NCBI GenBank assembly: GCA_950022655.1
Contig: OX465583.1
Coordinates: forward strand, 67,006,652 to 67,070,651
From: Alentia gelatinosa
Taxonomy: Eukaryota; Annelida; Polychaeta; Phyllodocida; Polynoidae
Direction of reading: 5' to 3'
DNA: 64,000 bases
Position 1 is the stretch's first letter, and every line of letters starts with the position of its first letter. Positions 40,676 to 52,140 of the stretch are shown piece after piece. The translations under genes and the position numbers were made by a program. Under the pieces are notes generated by a model. The model was not told where the DNA came from and did no database searches. It saw only the letters and a program-made list of their open reading frames with translations.

Positions 40676-41053
40676 ATACACAATATTACCGTTATTTTGA
40701 TCTGAGTGGCCGTATTCTCCGCATAGTTGACGCGAAGTAAAACTCCGAGCAAAAGCGGGCAGTATTGCGTAGCGTCAAGTACCAGGAGAATACGGTCACA
40801 CAGATCGAAATCATGGTAAAATTGTATTTATTACTCACCTTTCGATTAATTCTTAGAAAAAAAATCTTGTAGATGATTAGAATTTCGACGCAAGTACCGG
40901 GCATTGTTTTTATAAATAGTTCCTATAATGCCCGTCAGGTGGCTGAAAAAGCCATATTCTTCTAGGAGAATACGGCTTTCCGTATCCTACTCAGTAGCGA
41001 TCTGTAGGCTCCATAGGGTAAGAATAGAGACTCCATATTAGGTGGGTAATAAA
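40676..41053. mobile_element. Family K two-palindrome element, copy 3 (best)
   Basis: The S hairpin (40676-40825) runs from ACAATATTACC to GATCGAAATCATGGTAA, with GGCCGTATTCTCCGCATAGT/GAGAATACGGTC arms and apex AAAACTCCGAGCAAAAGC then GTATTGCGTAGCG. The T palindrome (40827-41053) is bounded by TTTATTACTCACC and AGGTGGGTAATAAA. It has GTATTCTCCTAGG-type inner symmetry and CGATCTGTAGGCTCCATAGG. Confidence 0.85.
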
Positions 41054-41098
41054 AACCTCGACAAACATCTTGATGCTCCACATCCCTTATATATAGAG

Positions 41099-41198
41099 AG
41101 AGACATGGTTAGTGTGACTGAATGGAATCTGTTCAGAGATATTTCTGACCAAAATATCGAGGAACAGATGGAATTCAGTCACACTAACTATGTCTCTT
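41099..41198. repeat. Isolated 100-bp hairpin
   Basis: AGAGACATGGTTAGTGTGAC then TGAATGGAATCTGTTC (41099-41134) pairs with 41162-41197 apart from a few central mismatches. The loop is AGAGATATTTCTGACCAAA. No second copy in the window. It could be a MITE or a hairpin RNA source. Confidence 0.8.
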
Positions 41199-41547
41199 TA
41201 TTATTATATACCTAAAAATAATTAAATATGCCATTCTACTACTCACTAAATAGTAGAATGAGTGGTTACGTGGTACGGGGGGACGTATGGATATTCTTTC
41301 GTCACTCAGTAACGAACAGAATTTGTACTACTGGTCAGTAAAAGCGAGACATTCGCCTAAAGACCTGTATAAGTAATAGAAAACTCCAGCCAACCTCGCC
41401 TCTGGCTGCCGCATTCTAAACAGGGGCACCCTTATGTGTCAAGACATTGACAATCCGGCAGGGATGGGACCCCACAGAGCCAAGGCCCACATAGGTGTGG
41501 GTAGATGTATGTATGTATGTGACCAGAAGGTCAAAGGGTCCGGCGTA
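41199..41547. other. Low-repeat DNA
   Basis: TTCTACTACTCACTAAATAG faces TAGTAGAATGAGTGG at 41234-41268 as a short palindrome. Otherwise unassigned. Confidence 0.35.
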
Positions 41548-41855
41548 GACTGGCTCCAGTCCCTGCATCCTATGGCTACCGTCCTTCGTTGGGATACAGG
41601 GACTGGTATAATCGGTAATGGTGTTGGATTTCTGGTGCTGTATAGCTCCAGCATTCAGGCAGCCGGGGAACAACACACAGGCAGCCGGGGAATTCTAGGA
41701 GGGGAGGGGGAGGGGTATGAGGGAGTGGCTTGGGGCCATAAACAGGAGATTCAATTCATAGTAGACAAGTCTTTGATTCATGGGCCAGTCAGAGAAGGAT
41801 ACATACTTTAATGAACTTCATTCTTATTGTGTTTCAAAGACTTGAGCAAGTCTAG
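41548..41855. repeat. Family S repeat, copy 3 (shortened)
   Basis: Has the same start and end as copies 1 and 2, but lacks about 200 bp of the middle. It shows the unoccupied TA site for the pogo MITE (AAGGATACATACTTTAATGA) and the uninterrupted site for M (GGGATACAGGGACTGG). Confidence 0.8.
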
Positions 41856-42385
41856 GTCCGGCGGTCTGAGCAGGGAGGGAGGGAAGAATGCAGACTTACT
41901 GAAGTCTTTGATTGTGAATATTCATTGAATGATAAAACGCTTCACCTAGAGTTTGAGAAGCAACCGAGAAAATCCTAGGGACCAATCCCCAACAAATGTA
42001 CAGTGGCTCAGGATCTCTGCTAGCCTAGAAGCCTGGCCAATGTGCACTCACATATATGTTCTTATCTATTGGTGTCTATTGGAAACTGCAATATTTTGAC
42101 TTCTTGGCTAGCTGACACTGATGTTCTATTGCTATCTTCAAACAATTCTGGATTATGATAGTTGGGAACATATAAAGATGAGAAATGCTAAAAAAATATG
42201 ATGTCATCATGCATGCTAATTTTATGGGAAGGCCCTCTGAAGAAGGTAAATGCTTTACCATTAGTGCCTATGGGAAAATGCAATATTTTCATGAAACCAG
42301 ATGGCAGCACCAGTGATAAATTTATTTCTGAGTGTAGACAAAGAGGGCACTGCGATACCTACCCGCATTTGTTTTTTACTTGTTA
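41856..42385. mobile_element. Family Z element, left part missing (copy 1), preceded by unique DNA
   Basis: From about 42060 the sequence follows Z: ACTTCTTGGCTAGCTGACAC, GAACATATAAAGATGAGAAA, GAAACCAGATGGCAGCACCA, AGAGGGCACTGCGATACCTA and the end CCCGCATTTG. 41905-41935 carries an inverted copy of the family S end (GTCTTTGATTGTGAATATTC). Confidence 0.6.
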
Positions 42386-42457
42386 TTCAGGGGTGGCTAC
42401 ATGGGGTTCTCTGATAGGTCTACCTGGGTTTATTCACATAACTCAAATTGATTCTTA

Positions 42458-42734
42458 GGCCTGGCGTCCACCTACTACCTGCTCTGATATGGTCTACAAT
42501 GCACCTCCTGATAAAAAATCAAAATCGCGTTGGAAGGTCACCTAATATCGGGGCAGTTGACCACATTTCTGCGATTAGGTACCGGAAAATACCCATTACG
42601 ATGCGTGGTCGATTGGCACGTCTAGACATTTGCCTACGATTTTGCACCTTCCCCATATGTCTTCGATATTTGCTTTTTGTGTCGTTGCCATATCGGAGGT
42701 CTAAATTTCTATCGTGGTAGGTGGATGCCAGGCC
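42458..42734. mobile_element. Family A MITE, copy 3, with TTA duplication
   Basis: 277 bp. Ends GGCCTGGCGTCCACCTACTA and TAGGTGGATGCCAGGCC, with TTA at 42455-42457 and 42735-42737. Inserted in reverse relative to copy 1. The 3-bp TTA duplication plus GGCC ends is the PIF/Harbinger hallmark. Confidence 0.85.
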
Positions 42735-43192
42735 TTACACACAATTATGGTACATCATTATATCTCTGTACTATCTAACATCATTATATTTGTTACTAAG
42801 TGTTCATTCTGCTTGCACGTATTTTACAACAGGGACTGAGGCCAGTCTAGGACGAATGTTACCACAGTATCTACAAAGGGCAGAGCGACGGACAAGTCGC
42901 CACTGACTTGAGTGGGTGTTCTTCCGAATTGACTGCAAATAAGAACAGGTAAAGTTTTCTGTATTCGGAAAGGTTTCCTCTTGCATAAGGATAATTCGTG
43001 GAGCAGATTCATTCATCTTTGAATAGCTGGATATCTTGGAGTCCAGAAACTGGACTTATACCAGGTGATAAAAACTTCATCCAGGCCTTTCTCTAAACAG
43101 TTCTCAGGTGTCAGGTGTCAGAAATGTCTAAGGGGCAGACTTAGGAGGCTTCGCTGCATCCATAATCATAGCTATATATATCTCTACATTAA
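42735..43192. other. Low-repeat DNA
   Basis: GTCAGGTGTCAGAAATGTC includes a local 8-bp duplication at about 43107. Nothing else seen. Confidence 0.3.
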
Positions 43193-43713
43193 AGGCATGT
43201 CCTGCAATTCACAGTGGCACCACCTGGTGTTATCTGAATATTCCCTTTTTAGCCAATTAGGTTTGTTCCTTGTAGCATATTCCAAAAACAAATGAGCAGA
43301 ATCTAAGTTTTGTCTAGTTTGACCAAACCCAATCGGTAAAATAAGTTGATTTTTATTTGCTTGATTTGTACTGAAACATATGGTTTCCTTCAATGCTCTC
43401 AAAAACAAGGACGGCGACCTATAGACTTCAAAGGTTAATTGTGTAGTATTATATATATATTATATTCTGTGAAAAATTGGAGAAAATGTCATGAGCCTTG
43501 AATTGTGAAAACCAACTTTTAGAATTCCTATATATTTTATTATTTATATATATATTACATAGAAATATGTATGTCTAATTAATCAAAAACTAGCACGGTG
43601 ACCCCCATTTTAGAAATTAGCAATGTGTTCTATAACACTTGGAGATCATCATAGTCAATTCCCAGGAAAACGACATGGGTTTTAATTTTCAAGTTAAATC
43701 GTCCGATATGCCT
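43193..43713. mobile_element. Family AA element, complete copy, TTAA-flanked
   Basis: 521 bp between TTAA (43189-43192) and TTAA (43714-43717). Ends AGGCATGTCCTGCAATTCAC and TCGTCCGATATGCCT are inverted repeats over about 15 bp with mismatches. TTAA targets occur in piggyBac and Kolobok families. The AG-first termini fit Kolobok better, as an inference. Confidence 0.8.
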
Positions 43714-43717
43714 TTAA

Positions 43718-45386
43718 AGTGACCACACAACTGCGCACTGGCCCAGGGCCTTGTCCTTGTTTCTGAAGAACCGAACATGACATCATTTGCACTGGAAGTT
43801 CAGTCCCACCGCTGGGATGAGTCTGTCTGCAAGGAAAGCCTTGAGACTGTACCACCCACAGAAGTAACATGATCCATTCAGCGTGCAGAAAGAAACAGTG
43901 ATTAGAAAGTGATCAGAAACCTTTGTGATGTCTTTTGTATTCTGCGCATTTCATCTCTGTATATTGCTGTCCTCAGCATCGAGCTCTAGACTTGATAATA
44001 TGAAATCAAATTCAAAGCAAAAAGATACTATAATGTTATACTAGATAGAATAACCTAAGAACTGTGTATGTCTGTGTATATAGAGTGACTTAAGTATTAG
44101 AGTTTGGAGAGTGATTTTATTATTTGCAGTCTGCAGTACCTGCAGTATTCACTTGATGGAGAATCTTTGTTTAACATTTTATCACCTACAAAAGGACACG
44201 CCAGACTATTCTCTAGAAAAACAAACAAGCTCATTTAATGAGGCTACCTCCTTTCTGCAAATTACAAAATGGGGAGTGATGTACTATCTATGTCTTTTGT
44301 TAGGTGGATTTTTTATTTTTTTGTTTTGAGTGCAGTTCTGCTTTTAGCTCACCCCTTTCGCGGACATTAGATTAGTATCACATTATCAGAATGATTCAAT
44401 TTACTTACGCAAATCCAAGCCCCACCCAATACACTCCAGCACAAACACTTCACACAGGTTTTATTTCCTGTCAGGGAATGTTGCACAATGTGATGTACTC
44501 ATCCAAATTATGTCGAATCATTTAATGAATGCTCATAATTAAAGACTTGATTTTGACATACATACATGCAGACAGATAGACACACACAGAAATACAGATA
44601 AAGAATGGTATACATACTAGCAGATGGTGACAGAGACAGAAGGGAGACTCAGACAGGGACAGGTAAACAGACAGAGTCAGACAGGTACAAACAAAGACAG
44701 AAATAGACAGAAAGACACATATAAAAAGAAATAGTAAGAAATACATGTTAACAAACAGGAACAGGATCTACTTTACTGACCAGCTAGGTGCACTCGAGAG
44801 CCTGTTTGTTCTGGCTTGGCTCACTGCTCTGCTACAACTCTAACTTTACAATGCATACATGTATATCTCAAATATGATTAGACGGACCTGACTCTATAGC
44901 ATTGGGGTTTTTATATCTGATGGGACAGACCATTCACTATGGTATTCATATTGCTATATGGATAACTCTGATTTAGGATATTAAGAGACAGTGTTGATGC
45001 AGTCAGATGGTTTTTATGTCAGTAATTAGTTTCAATAAGTAATCAGTTTCCATCTGTTCACACATTTAGACTCCAATATCTTGATTCAAATTCCTGTTTA
45101 TGATACATAAGAACAACTATTAAATCCATTCTCTAGGTTTATTGAAACATTCCTGATACTTTCAAAAAGAAATGGCTTGCTGATAAATAATCTCTTCTTA
45201 TATTCCCTTGCTCTTATTTGATGAAATTCATCAGTTCTGCAGCACTCTTGCACTATAAATGGAAATGACATTGGATCCTTACATTATATTGGTGCTGCCT
45301 ACCTGTCATCATTACTGCTAGTCAGAGCAGCTCACAGCTATTTTTATCAACATGCCCCACCCTTCACTCGTCTCATGACCTCCATC
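43718..45386. other. 1.7 kb of low-repeat DNA
   Basis: Contains a fragment of the family S end (44516-44552) and a degenerate (ACAG)n microsatellite at 44560-44725. The T-end word TAGCTCACCCCTTTC occurs at 44338. No gene signals. Confidence 0.45.
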
Positions 45387-45390
45387 TCAA

Positions 45391-45849
45391 AGACAAATGC
45401 TGGTAGTTGGGTGATTTCTAAATTCTATTGATTTTTGCAAATGACTGGATAATATAAGTTTCATACATCAGCAAATAGAAAATGCAATGAAAAAAAAATG
45501 TCACCATGCTAACTTCTTTGGGAAGGTCATCTGAAAATGTAAGTGCTAACTATTGGTGTCTATGGGAAAATGCAATATTTTAACTTCGTGGCTAGATGAC
45601 ACTGATGTTCTACTGCTATCATATAATTCTGGATTATGATAGATTGGAACATCTATAAATGAGAAATGCTAAAAAATTATGTCACCATGCTAACTTCTAT
45701 GAGGAGGCCATCTGAAGAAGGTAAGTGCTTAACTTTTGGTGTCCATGGGAAACTGTAATATTTTCATGAAACCAGATGGCAGCACCAGTGATAAATTGAT
45801 TTCTGAGTGTAGACAAAGAGGGCACTGCGATACCTACCCGCATTTGTCT
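45391..45849. mobile_element. Family Z element, copy 2
   Basis: 459 bp. Ends AGACAAATGCTGGTAG and CTACCCGCATTTGTCT are inverted repeats. The right flank is TTAA, the left TCAA. Inside, the block CACCATGCTAACTTCT ... AAGTGCTTAAC is present twice, about 190 bp apart. AGACAAAGAGGGCACTGCGA marks the right end. Confidence 0.75.
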
Positions 45850-45995
45850 TTAAGCTGTATCGACATCACTCCACCTTCTACATGGCCCTCAGCCCAATGT
45901 ACTGCTTACCTACCGACCGAGGAATGTTTTCTCATATCGATAAAACAACTATATCTTGTTAAATGTTACATATTCCAAGGCATTTTCAGTCAAAA

Positions 45996-46318
45996 ATCCT
46001 GTTTCCATTGGCCGATTATTCAGCACCGATCTGCAGTCATGAACCACTAATAGATTTTTTTTTGCCTACACCGGCGTCAGATCGGTGAATCGGAACGAGG
46101 CCTGCAGAGAATGCTCCGAGCTTAATTTGGTATATATTATGTAACAAGGCCACAGCCGACAGATTTTCTCACGGAGAATCCATGAATACCTGGAAAGTAC
46201 AGTAGAAGCAGTGCATACACTGCACCCTCAGCGATTCATTTTCCGTTGGCACCACCGACAGATTTTAAGAGTAACTCAAAAAATCTCCACCGTTTTTGTC
46301 GGCCAATGAAAACGAGGT
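45996..46318. mobile_element. Family E MITE, copy 2
   Basis: Ends CCTGTTTCCATTGGCCGATT and TTTTTGTCGGCCAATGAAAA. Subterminal CAGTCATGAACCACTAATAG and TTGGCACCACCGACAGATTT match 32485-32778. Confidence 0.7.
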
Positions 46319-46549
46319 TATAGAAATGCACCTTAACAAACGAACAAATGACGAGATCTGCTGATTTAGACTCAGGGTGTTAGGCATGTACCAACCTGTA
46401 AGAAGGCATAATTACTTTACTGTTAGGTATTTCAGGGGTATGTTCATAATTCATCAGTGGAATTCATCAACTATTTCATGGATGGCTTCATACTGTGGTG
46501 CATTGAAAGGTATTCCCCTTGTGGTGGTGATGAGTACCTGGTCGTTACA

Positions 46550-47042
46550 GCTCAGAGGGTGTCCACTCTGTATGGTCAGAGGGTGTCCACTCTGTAGGGT
46601 CAGAAGGTGTCCACTCTGTAGGGTCAGAGCTGTGATACTGAGAGGGTGTCCACTCTGTAGCATCAGAGGGTGTCTGCTCTGTATGTGATACTGACAGGGT
46701 GGCCACTCTGTTTGGTCAGGGGGTGTCCACTCTGCATAGGGTCAGAGGGTGTCCAATCTGTTTGGTCAGAGGGTGTCCACTATGTATGGTCAGAGGGTGT
46801 CCACTCTGTAAGGTCAGAGCTGTGATACTGAGAGGGTGTCCACTCTGTATCATCAGAGCTGTGAGAGGGTGTCCACTCTGTATCGTCAGAGCTGTGAGAG
46901 GGTGTCCACTCTGTATCTTCAGAGCCATGATGCTGCCAGGGTGTCCACTCTGTATGGTAAGAGGGTGTCCACTCTGTATGGTTAGAGGGTGTCCACTCTG
47001 TATGGTTAGAGGGTGTCCACTCTGTATCGTCAGAGCTGTGAC
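46550..47042. repeat. 24-bp minisatellite
   Basis: About 17 units of GGTCAGAGGGTGTCCACTCT then GTAT, with insertions such as GCTGTGATACTGA. Frames on both strands stay open because the unit length is a multiple of three. Confidence 0.95.
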
Positions 47043-47440
47043 TTCTCTTGATGAGACATCTGAACTGAACAGCTTCCACTTCTCTATACCACATTGTGTT
47101 TCTCTGAGGAGGTGTGGTGGTCATTTTCTAGCACAACAAGCGAACAAATTTATGAGATCTGGGATGTGTAGGAAATCTAGGAGAGTACGATCATCGTAGG
47201 TCTGTGCGAAATGGCAAGAAAGCTGGAGAGAGGAGTGGGAGGTGTAGAGAAAAGTTGGCAACATACGCGACGCCTGAGGCCAATATCTGACGTGTGTTTG
47301 CATACGGCCACTGAGCAGCTCAGAGAGAGGAGCATATCACGCCGCGCGCCCGCCGTACACCACTCCCCGGCGCCACGCCAGGACGGGCCGGGGCTGGCAA
47401 CGTGCGCCGTGTCTCTGACCCAGCCAGCGAGCACCTGCGC
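47043..47440. other. CpG-rich unique segment
   Basis: 47338-47440 is strongly CpG-rich (CGCCGCGCGCCCGCCGTACA, GGACGGGCCGGGGCTGG), in contrast to its surroundings. Frames are open on both strands, which composition alone could explain. It could be a CpG-island first exon, but no start, splice or product evidence is visible. Confidence 0.35.
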
Positions 47441-47715
47441 CATGCTAAATACGGGCCCTGTCAGAAGGGTGATTGAGATCCCAAGTCTCTATCTCACCCC
47501 ATGCTACATACAGAGCCTGTCAGAAGGGTGATTGAGATCTGAAGTCTATATCTCACCCCATGCTGAATATGGGGCCTGTGGGAAAGGTGATTGAGATCCC
47601 AAGTATATACCTCACCCCATGCTAAATACGGAGCTTGTGAGAAGGGTGATTTAGAGCCCAAGTCTCTATCTCACCCCATGCTAAATACGGAGCCTGTGAG
47701 AAGGGTGATTGAGAG
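47441..47715. repeat. 59-bp satellite, left block
   Basis: Tandem units of ATCTCACCCCATGCTAAATA then CGGGGCCTGTGAGAAGGGTG and ATTGAGATCCCAAGTCTAT. The block ends ATTGAGAG where element L starts. Confidence 0.9.
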
Positions 47716-48117
47716 TTTATTATCCATGGTATACAAAGACACCATTGAAAATGTATTGGGACTTAGTAAACCATGATCCATTGTATAAAACCTGTCAGAT
47801 ACCATAACTCTGGTATACGGATTCATATTGTGGTATACAGCCTCAAAACCATGGTATACAGTGAAAATAGCCCCTTTGTGCTGTAGAGCAAAGAAATCGT
47901 CCCTATTGTTATACACATTGATATGGCAATTAGTGGGTTTAATTTATTCAAAAAGATGGATAATAAATGCAACAAACGATAGTTATGTGGACAGGCGGCC
48001 CTGTAAACCATTTGAGGTTAACGTCATAACACAATCGCTAGCGCTCGTGTATTACTACACATTAACTTCTCGTGGTTTACGGCCGCCTGTCCATGAAACC
48101 ATCGATTATTGTCTATT
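47716..48117. mobile_element. Family L two-palindrome element, copy 3, inside the satellite
   Basis: T is 47716-47967 (TTTATTATCCATGGTATACA to AAGATGGATAATAAA). S is 47968-48117, with apex ACACAATCGCTAGCGCTCGT. The satellite resumes at TTACCCCATGCTACATAC with about 10 bp of one unit missing. So L inserted into an existing array, with loss of sequence and no obvious target duplication. Confidence 0.85.
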
Positions 48118-48775
48118 TATACCTTACCCCATGCTACATACAGGGCCTGTGAGAAAGGTGATTGAGATCCCAAGTCTATATCTCACCCCATGCTAAATAC
48201 GGGGCCTGTGTGAAAGGTGATTGAGATCCCAAGTTTATATCTCACCCCATGCTACATACAGTGCCTGTGAGAGGGGTGATTGAGACCCCAAGTATATACC
48301 TCACCCCATGCGAGATACGGGGCCTGTGAGAAGAGGGGGTAGAGATCCGAAGTATAGGGGACAGAGCCATTAGTAGTTCATGAAGCAGTGGATGATTGAG
48401 ATCTCAAGTCCATATCTCACCCCATGCTAAATATGGAGCCTATGAGAAAGTAGATTGAGATCCAAAGTCTATATCTCACCCCATGCTAGATATGGAGCCT
48501 GAGAGAAGGGTGATTGAGATCTGAGGTCTCTATCTCACCCATGCTAAATATGGGGCCTGTCAGAAGGGTGATTTAGAAGTCTCTATCTCACCCCATGCTA
48601 CATACAGGGCATGTGAGAGGTGATTGAGATCTGAAGTCTATATCTCACCACATGCTACATACAGGGCATGTGAGAAGAGTGATTGAGATCTGAAGTCTCT
48701 ATCTCACCCCATGCTAAATACAGAGCCTGTCAGAAGGAGGATTGAGAGTTTATTATCTGCCAGAAAGGGTTATTG
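48118..48775. repeat. 59-bp satellite, right block
   Basis: About 11 further units. Near its end (48744-48755) GATTGAGAGTTTATTATC recurs without element L, so that junction word pre-existed or was left by a second event. Confidence 0.9.
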
Positions 48776-48779
48776 AGAT

Positions 48780-49020
48780 CACCGTAGGCCTAACATTAGG
48801 AACTCATACTCCACGGCCGTGAATGTACTGTACGCAATACTCAATGGCTAATTGAGTGGGTTATCTCATTGATTAATAATGTTAATGATAATGTATAAGG
48901 GGTGAGATAAAATCAGAAATCCACTCGATGAAAATAACGAAAAAGTCCGCACTCCACCGAGTTTGACTGCGGAGTAGTCCACTCTGCTCTATTACTCAGT
49001 GGTGGAATACGGACGAAGTG
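48780..49020. mobile_element. Family H two-palindrome element, copy 3
   Basis: The T module lacks its outer left end and starts at GTAGGCCTAACATTAGGAAC. It contains ACTCAATGGCTAATTGAGTG and closes AAGGGGTGAGATAAAATC. The S hairpin follows (AAAGTCCGCACTCCACCGAG and GGTGGAATACGGACGAAGTG). Confidence 0.75.
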
Positions 49021-50033
49021 GTGTCCGATTACGTAATCTGACCATCTGTAGTCGTCACTCGTTTGGCGTTTACGCTAGACGATTTCTTAGCCAACAACGG
49101 CTGAAAGTCGTCAGGTGGTGCTAAATTCAAGAATCGTCTCCCAGAAAACGCCGGTATACTCAGACATGCGCACAGTTTGTTTCTTTATTCATCTTTACCT
49201 AGTTACGTGAACTCTATAAGGTCTTAGGGGGGGATTTGAATCGATATAGGCATGCAAAATGCAATAAAATCAAGGCATTCACTGGACATTCACCGATTAT
49301 TTGATACCCAGGTGCAGTCGGTGGCAGACTTTTGGAGGAACTCAATTGATTTCTGCCGTTTTCGTCGGCTAGTGGAAAATGGCTTGTATAGAGATCATAA
49401 AAAATCCTAACGCCAATTTGCAACTTTCAAAGGTTTAGTTCGCATTAAGATCTTCATGTTGTGCGTCTTACTTATATTGGTGCATCTTTCTTATACAATA
49501 TTCATCTCTTAATGACATTGATATCGCTTGATGATATTGCCATGTTCATATCTCCTATGATAATCTCTTTAAGGGATATATTTCACATATAATCAAAATA
49601 TCTACTTCATGCATTTAGAAAGACCTGGAGAGATTGTCTAACGAAGGGTGTCAAATGATATCCACGGAGTCTGTGAGAGCATGCCTGAAGATGACTGCTT
49701 CATCGCTCTCTTTAACTGTGAAATGTTATTTCATTTTATTGCATTTATTAATCACGCTGACTGATTATGAGGAACGTCCTTTTTTTCTTCAGTCATTTTC
49801 AAGCACTCTTACGGCCTCGAGTTTTACCCTTTGTACTCATTTTCATCTCGATTAATAGCGTAAGGTTTTTAGTAGAGGAAACTCATTAAAAGATAATTAT
49901 TATGAACAAGGGGACTTAATTCGGATGGTTTTAGTTTGGTCGACTCGGTTTTCTACTTAACAACAAGCTAAATGATAGTACGGACATTACGAACACCTTC
50001 AAATGATTCCCTGCTACCCAAAGCACTGTTAAG
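49021..50033. other. Low-repeat DNA with an E fragment
   Basis: 49285-49390 matches E (GGTGCAGTCGGTGGCAGACT, TTCGTCGGCTAGTGGAAAAT). The remainder is AT-rich. A 73-codon frame at 49634 has no recognisable motif. Confidence 0.4.
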
Positions 50034-50600
50034 GGGAATTCACATGGGAGGATTCATGTACTTCATAAGGGTGTTTGTCAGAGACAAATCCTTCACTACC
50101 GGAATTCGATATTCTCGTCTGAATGGTAGGGTTCCATTTCCCTGAAACAGGTTTTCATCAGCAATCGTAGGCGACAATTACCTCTAACAAAGTACAGAAT
50201 CCTATGAGATTTCAATCTCATTTTGAAATTTATAGGGTCATTTTGTTGAGAAAATGGACCCACTGCTGAGTACCTAACCTAGCTAATACGAGTCCAGTAG
50301 GCAGGGTCACATGATTTTCACACCACTCACCTCAAGGGTACTCGAATCTAAAGGGTGAGTGTATCCAAGGACTATGTCTGCGACTATGTACCAAGTGTGT
50401 CCTTCCATTTCAATCGAAATCGCAATTTTTCCTTGAGACTGGTAAAAATGGAATTCACACAGTGGGATTCATGGACCTCGCAGGGTTCCAAATCTCATGA
50501 GATTCTATTCCTTGTTAGAAGTAAATGTCGCCAACAATTGCAGGGAAAAAACATGTCTCAGGGAAATGTAACCCTACAATTTAGACGAAGAGATTGGGTT
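50034..50600. repeat. Family N fragments in two orientations
   Basis: 50034-50232 carries TTCACATGGGAGGATTCATG, AGACAAATCCTTCACTA and TAGGCGACAATTACCTCTAA. 50447-50600 carries GAATTCACACAGTGGGATTC, TGTCGCCAACAATTGCAGGG and ACATGTCTCAGGGAAATGTA in reversed internal order. They are decayed pieces of the N element, compare 60756-61305. Confidence 0.65.
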
Positions 50601-51164
50601 CCCTACAGAATGAGAACAGAGAGAATCCACACCGTTTTTGTTGGCCAATGGAAAAGGGCCTATATACGCCATTTTGTGTTGGTGATTCCCGAGGTCACTG
50701 CCATTTCTCGGATGGTGTGTCTTTTAGCGTGTTGCTAGGCGATTACGTTTCTGGACTCGACTGCCTTGACAGTAATTACAAACCTGTCACATATCCCAAG
50801 CTCTCTTCACACTTCCCTAATCACCAGTGCACGATTAACCGAGTCCCTGACTTTCCAAGTGTCGTCATACTTCTTCAATTTATCAGGAATCTGAGAATCA
50901 ATCCAGGACCTGCATGGAATCTTAAGGCCCGGGTCGAAGAATGTGTAAAAAGTGCATTCCTAGTTCATCCATACCAATAACTAACTGCTAGTAATTCCGG
51001 CCGTTCACTTACGGGCTAGGTTGTGACCTCTCGCTATGTTTTTTTCGCTTTCAGATAAAATTATTTAGCCATAATATGTTCAGCCAAGATACTGGGAAAA
51101 CAAGTAAGATCCTTTCAGGCGAACTGCAGTTCGACAGAACACTATTGACAAGCTAGTACTTTAA
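50601..51164. other. Low-repeat DNA with a weak LINE-like peptide
   Basis: 50617-50660 is an E end (CCGTTTTTGTTGGCCAATGG). A plus-strand frame to 50980 includes LLQFIRNLRINPGPAWN, which recalls the G-D-I-x-x-N-P-G-P block found near the start of many LINE proteins, but G-D is absent. Treat as suggestive only. Confidence 0.3.
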
Positions 51165-51215
51165 AGACATATCCTACAATTCACGGTGGCGCCACCTGTT
51201 GATCTTCAAATATTG
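51165..51215. repeat. Family AA end fragment
   Basis: After TTAA (51161-51164): AGACATATCCTACAATTCAC then GGTGGCGCCACCTGTTGATC, matching the left end at 43193. Confidence 0.65.
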
Positions 51216-51659
51216 TCAATAGGCCATTTTCCATAGGCCGGTGACGCATGCGTTATCTACGTGGTTACGCAATGCCTGCAGCCAAACATACCCCTGGCAA
51301 TGTATACTTTAGCATTGGATCACTGAATGTATGAAAGTAATACATTTGTAATACCGATGTACATCATTCCCATAGAGATAAAAGTGATTGCACTGTATTC
51401 TATAGTATTCCAGCTACAATTTGGTGTGTCATACATGCATATCACAACAGTGATACTTTAGATATAGCTTAGATAACGCAGGTATACCCAAGTTGTATAC
51501 ACAATAATACATTGGCAGGCCCAGCTATAATATGCTTATCTCTCTCCAAGTTAAAACCAAGATAATTATCAACTATAAAGTTTAGAAAGCTCAGATTCGT
51601 TGATACAATACCCTAGTTTGTTCCAGCAATTAAATCTGTCAAAAAACACCTGAGTACTA
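51216..51659. other. Low-repeat DNA
   Basis: A short E-like end (GGCCATTTTCCATAGGCCGG) at 51223. Otherwise AT-rich with no feature. Confidence 0.3.
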
Positions 51660-51847
51660 GACTTGCCTAACCAACGAGAGGGTTTGGAGAAACCAAGCAA
51701 ATGAGGTTCCAAGGATCCGGTCTTCTCAGAGAGGATGCACAGGACTCCCTGCTGACCTACTGTGAACCCGTCTTATATAAAACCGAGTTACGTAATGCAG
51801 GCAACCCCATAATATGTAGCGTGCATGGATTCACCCGAATCACTACA

Positions 51848-52080
51848 TAGCCTGGCAGCCTGGCCTAGTTAGACTATAGGCCAGGTAACGGGTTCCTGTT
51901 TCGTGGTGCATTATTGGTAACGCCTCCATTTTTCTGTTGCATTGTGGGATTGCGCCACCTTGGCAGACCACCAAATACACTGGTTCCCGGGTATCCGCTT
52001 TGAGAGCCTACTACGGCCTAGTTGAAGGACGCAGGAACCCGTTACCTGTCCCTTATATCATTAGGGCAGGGAACCAGTCC
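51848..52080. mobile_element. Family W element, copy 2, with 10-bp duplication
   Basis: 233 bp, flanked by AATCACTACA at 51838-51847 and 52081-52090. The uninterrupted X copy reads GAATCACTACACAGCAGG. The ends form an imperfect inverted repeat of about 48 bp that includes CAGGTAACGGGTTCC and GGAACCCGTTACCTG. A 9-10 bp duplication with long inverted ends suggests a Mutator-like (MULE) MITE, by inference. Confidence 0.85.
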
Positions 52081-52140
52081 AATCACTACACAGCAGGGAC
52101 TGATATCCCACGCCCTCTATCAAAGAGCGAATAAACCACC

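Noticed and set aside
42198..45850. Conserved peptide around GSTSDKFISECRQRGHCDTYPH shared by two frames
   Set aside because: The similarity is at DNA level through the family Z element, and the reverse copy at 57557 does not preserve the frame. Not a gene family.
47211..47531. 106-codon frame as a gene
   Set aside because: The end translates the 59-bp satellite and the rest is CpG-rich DNA open on both strands. No homology recognised.
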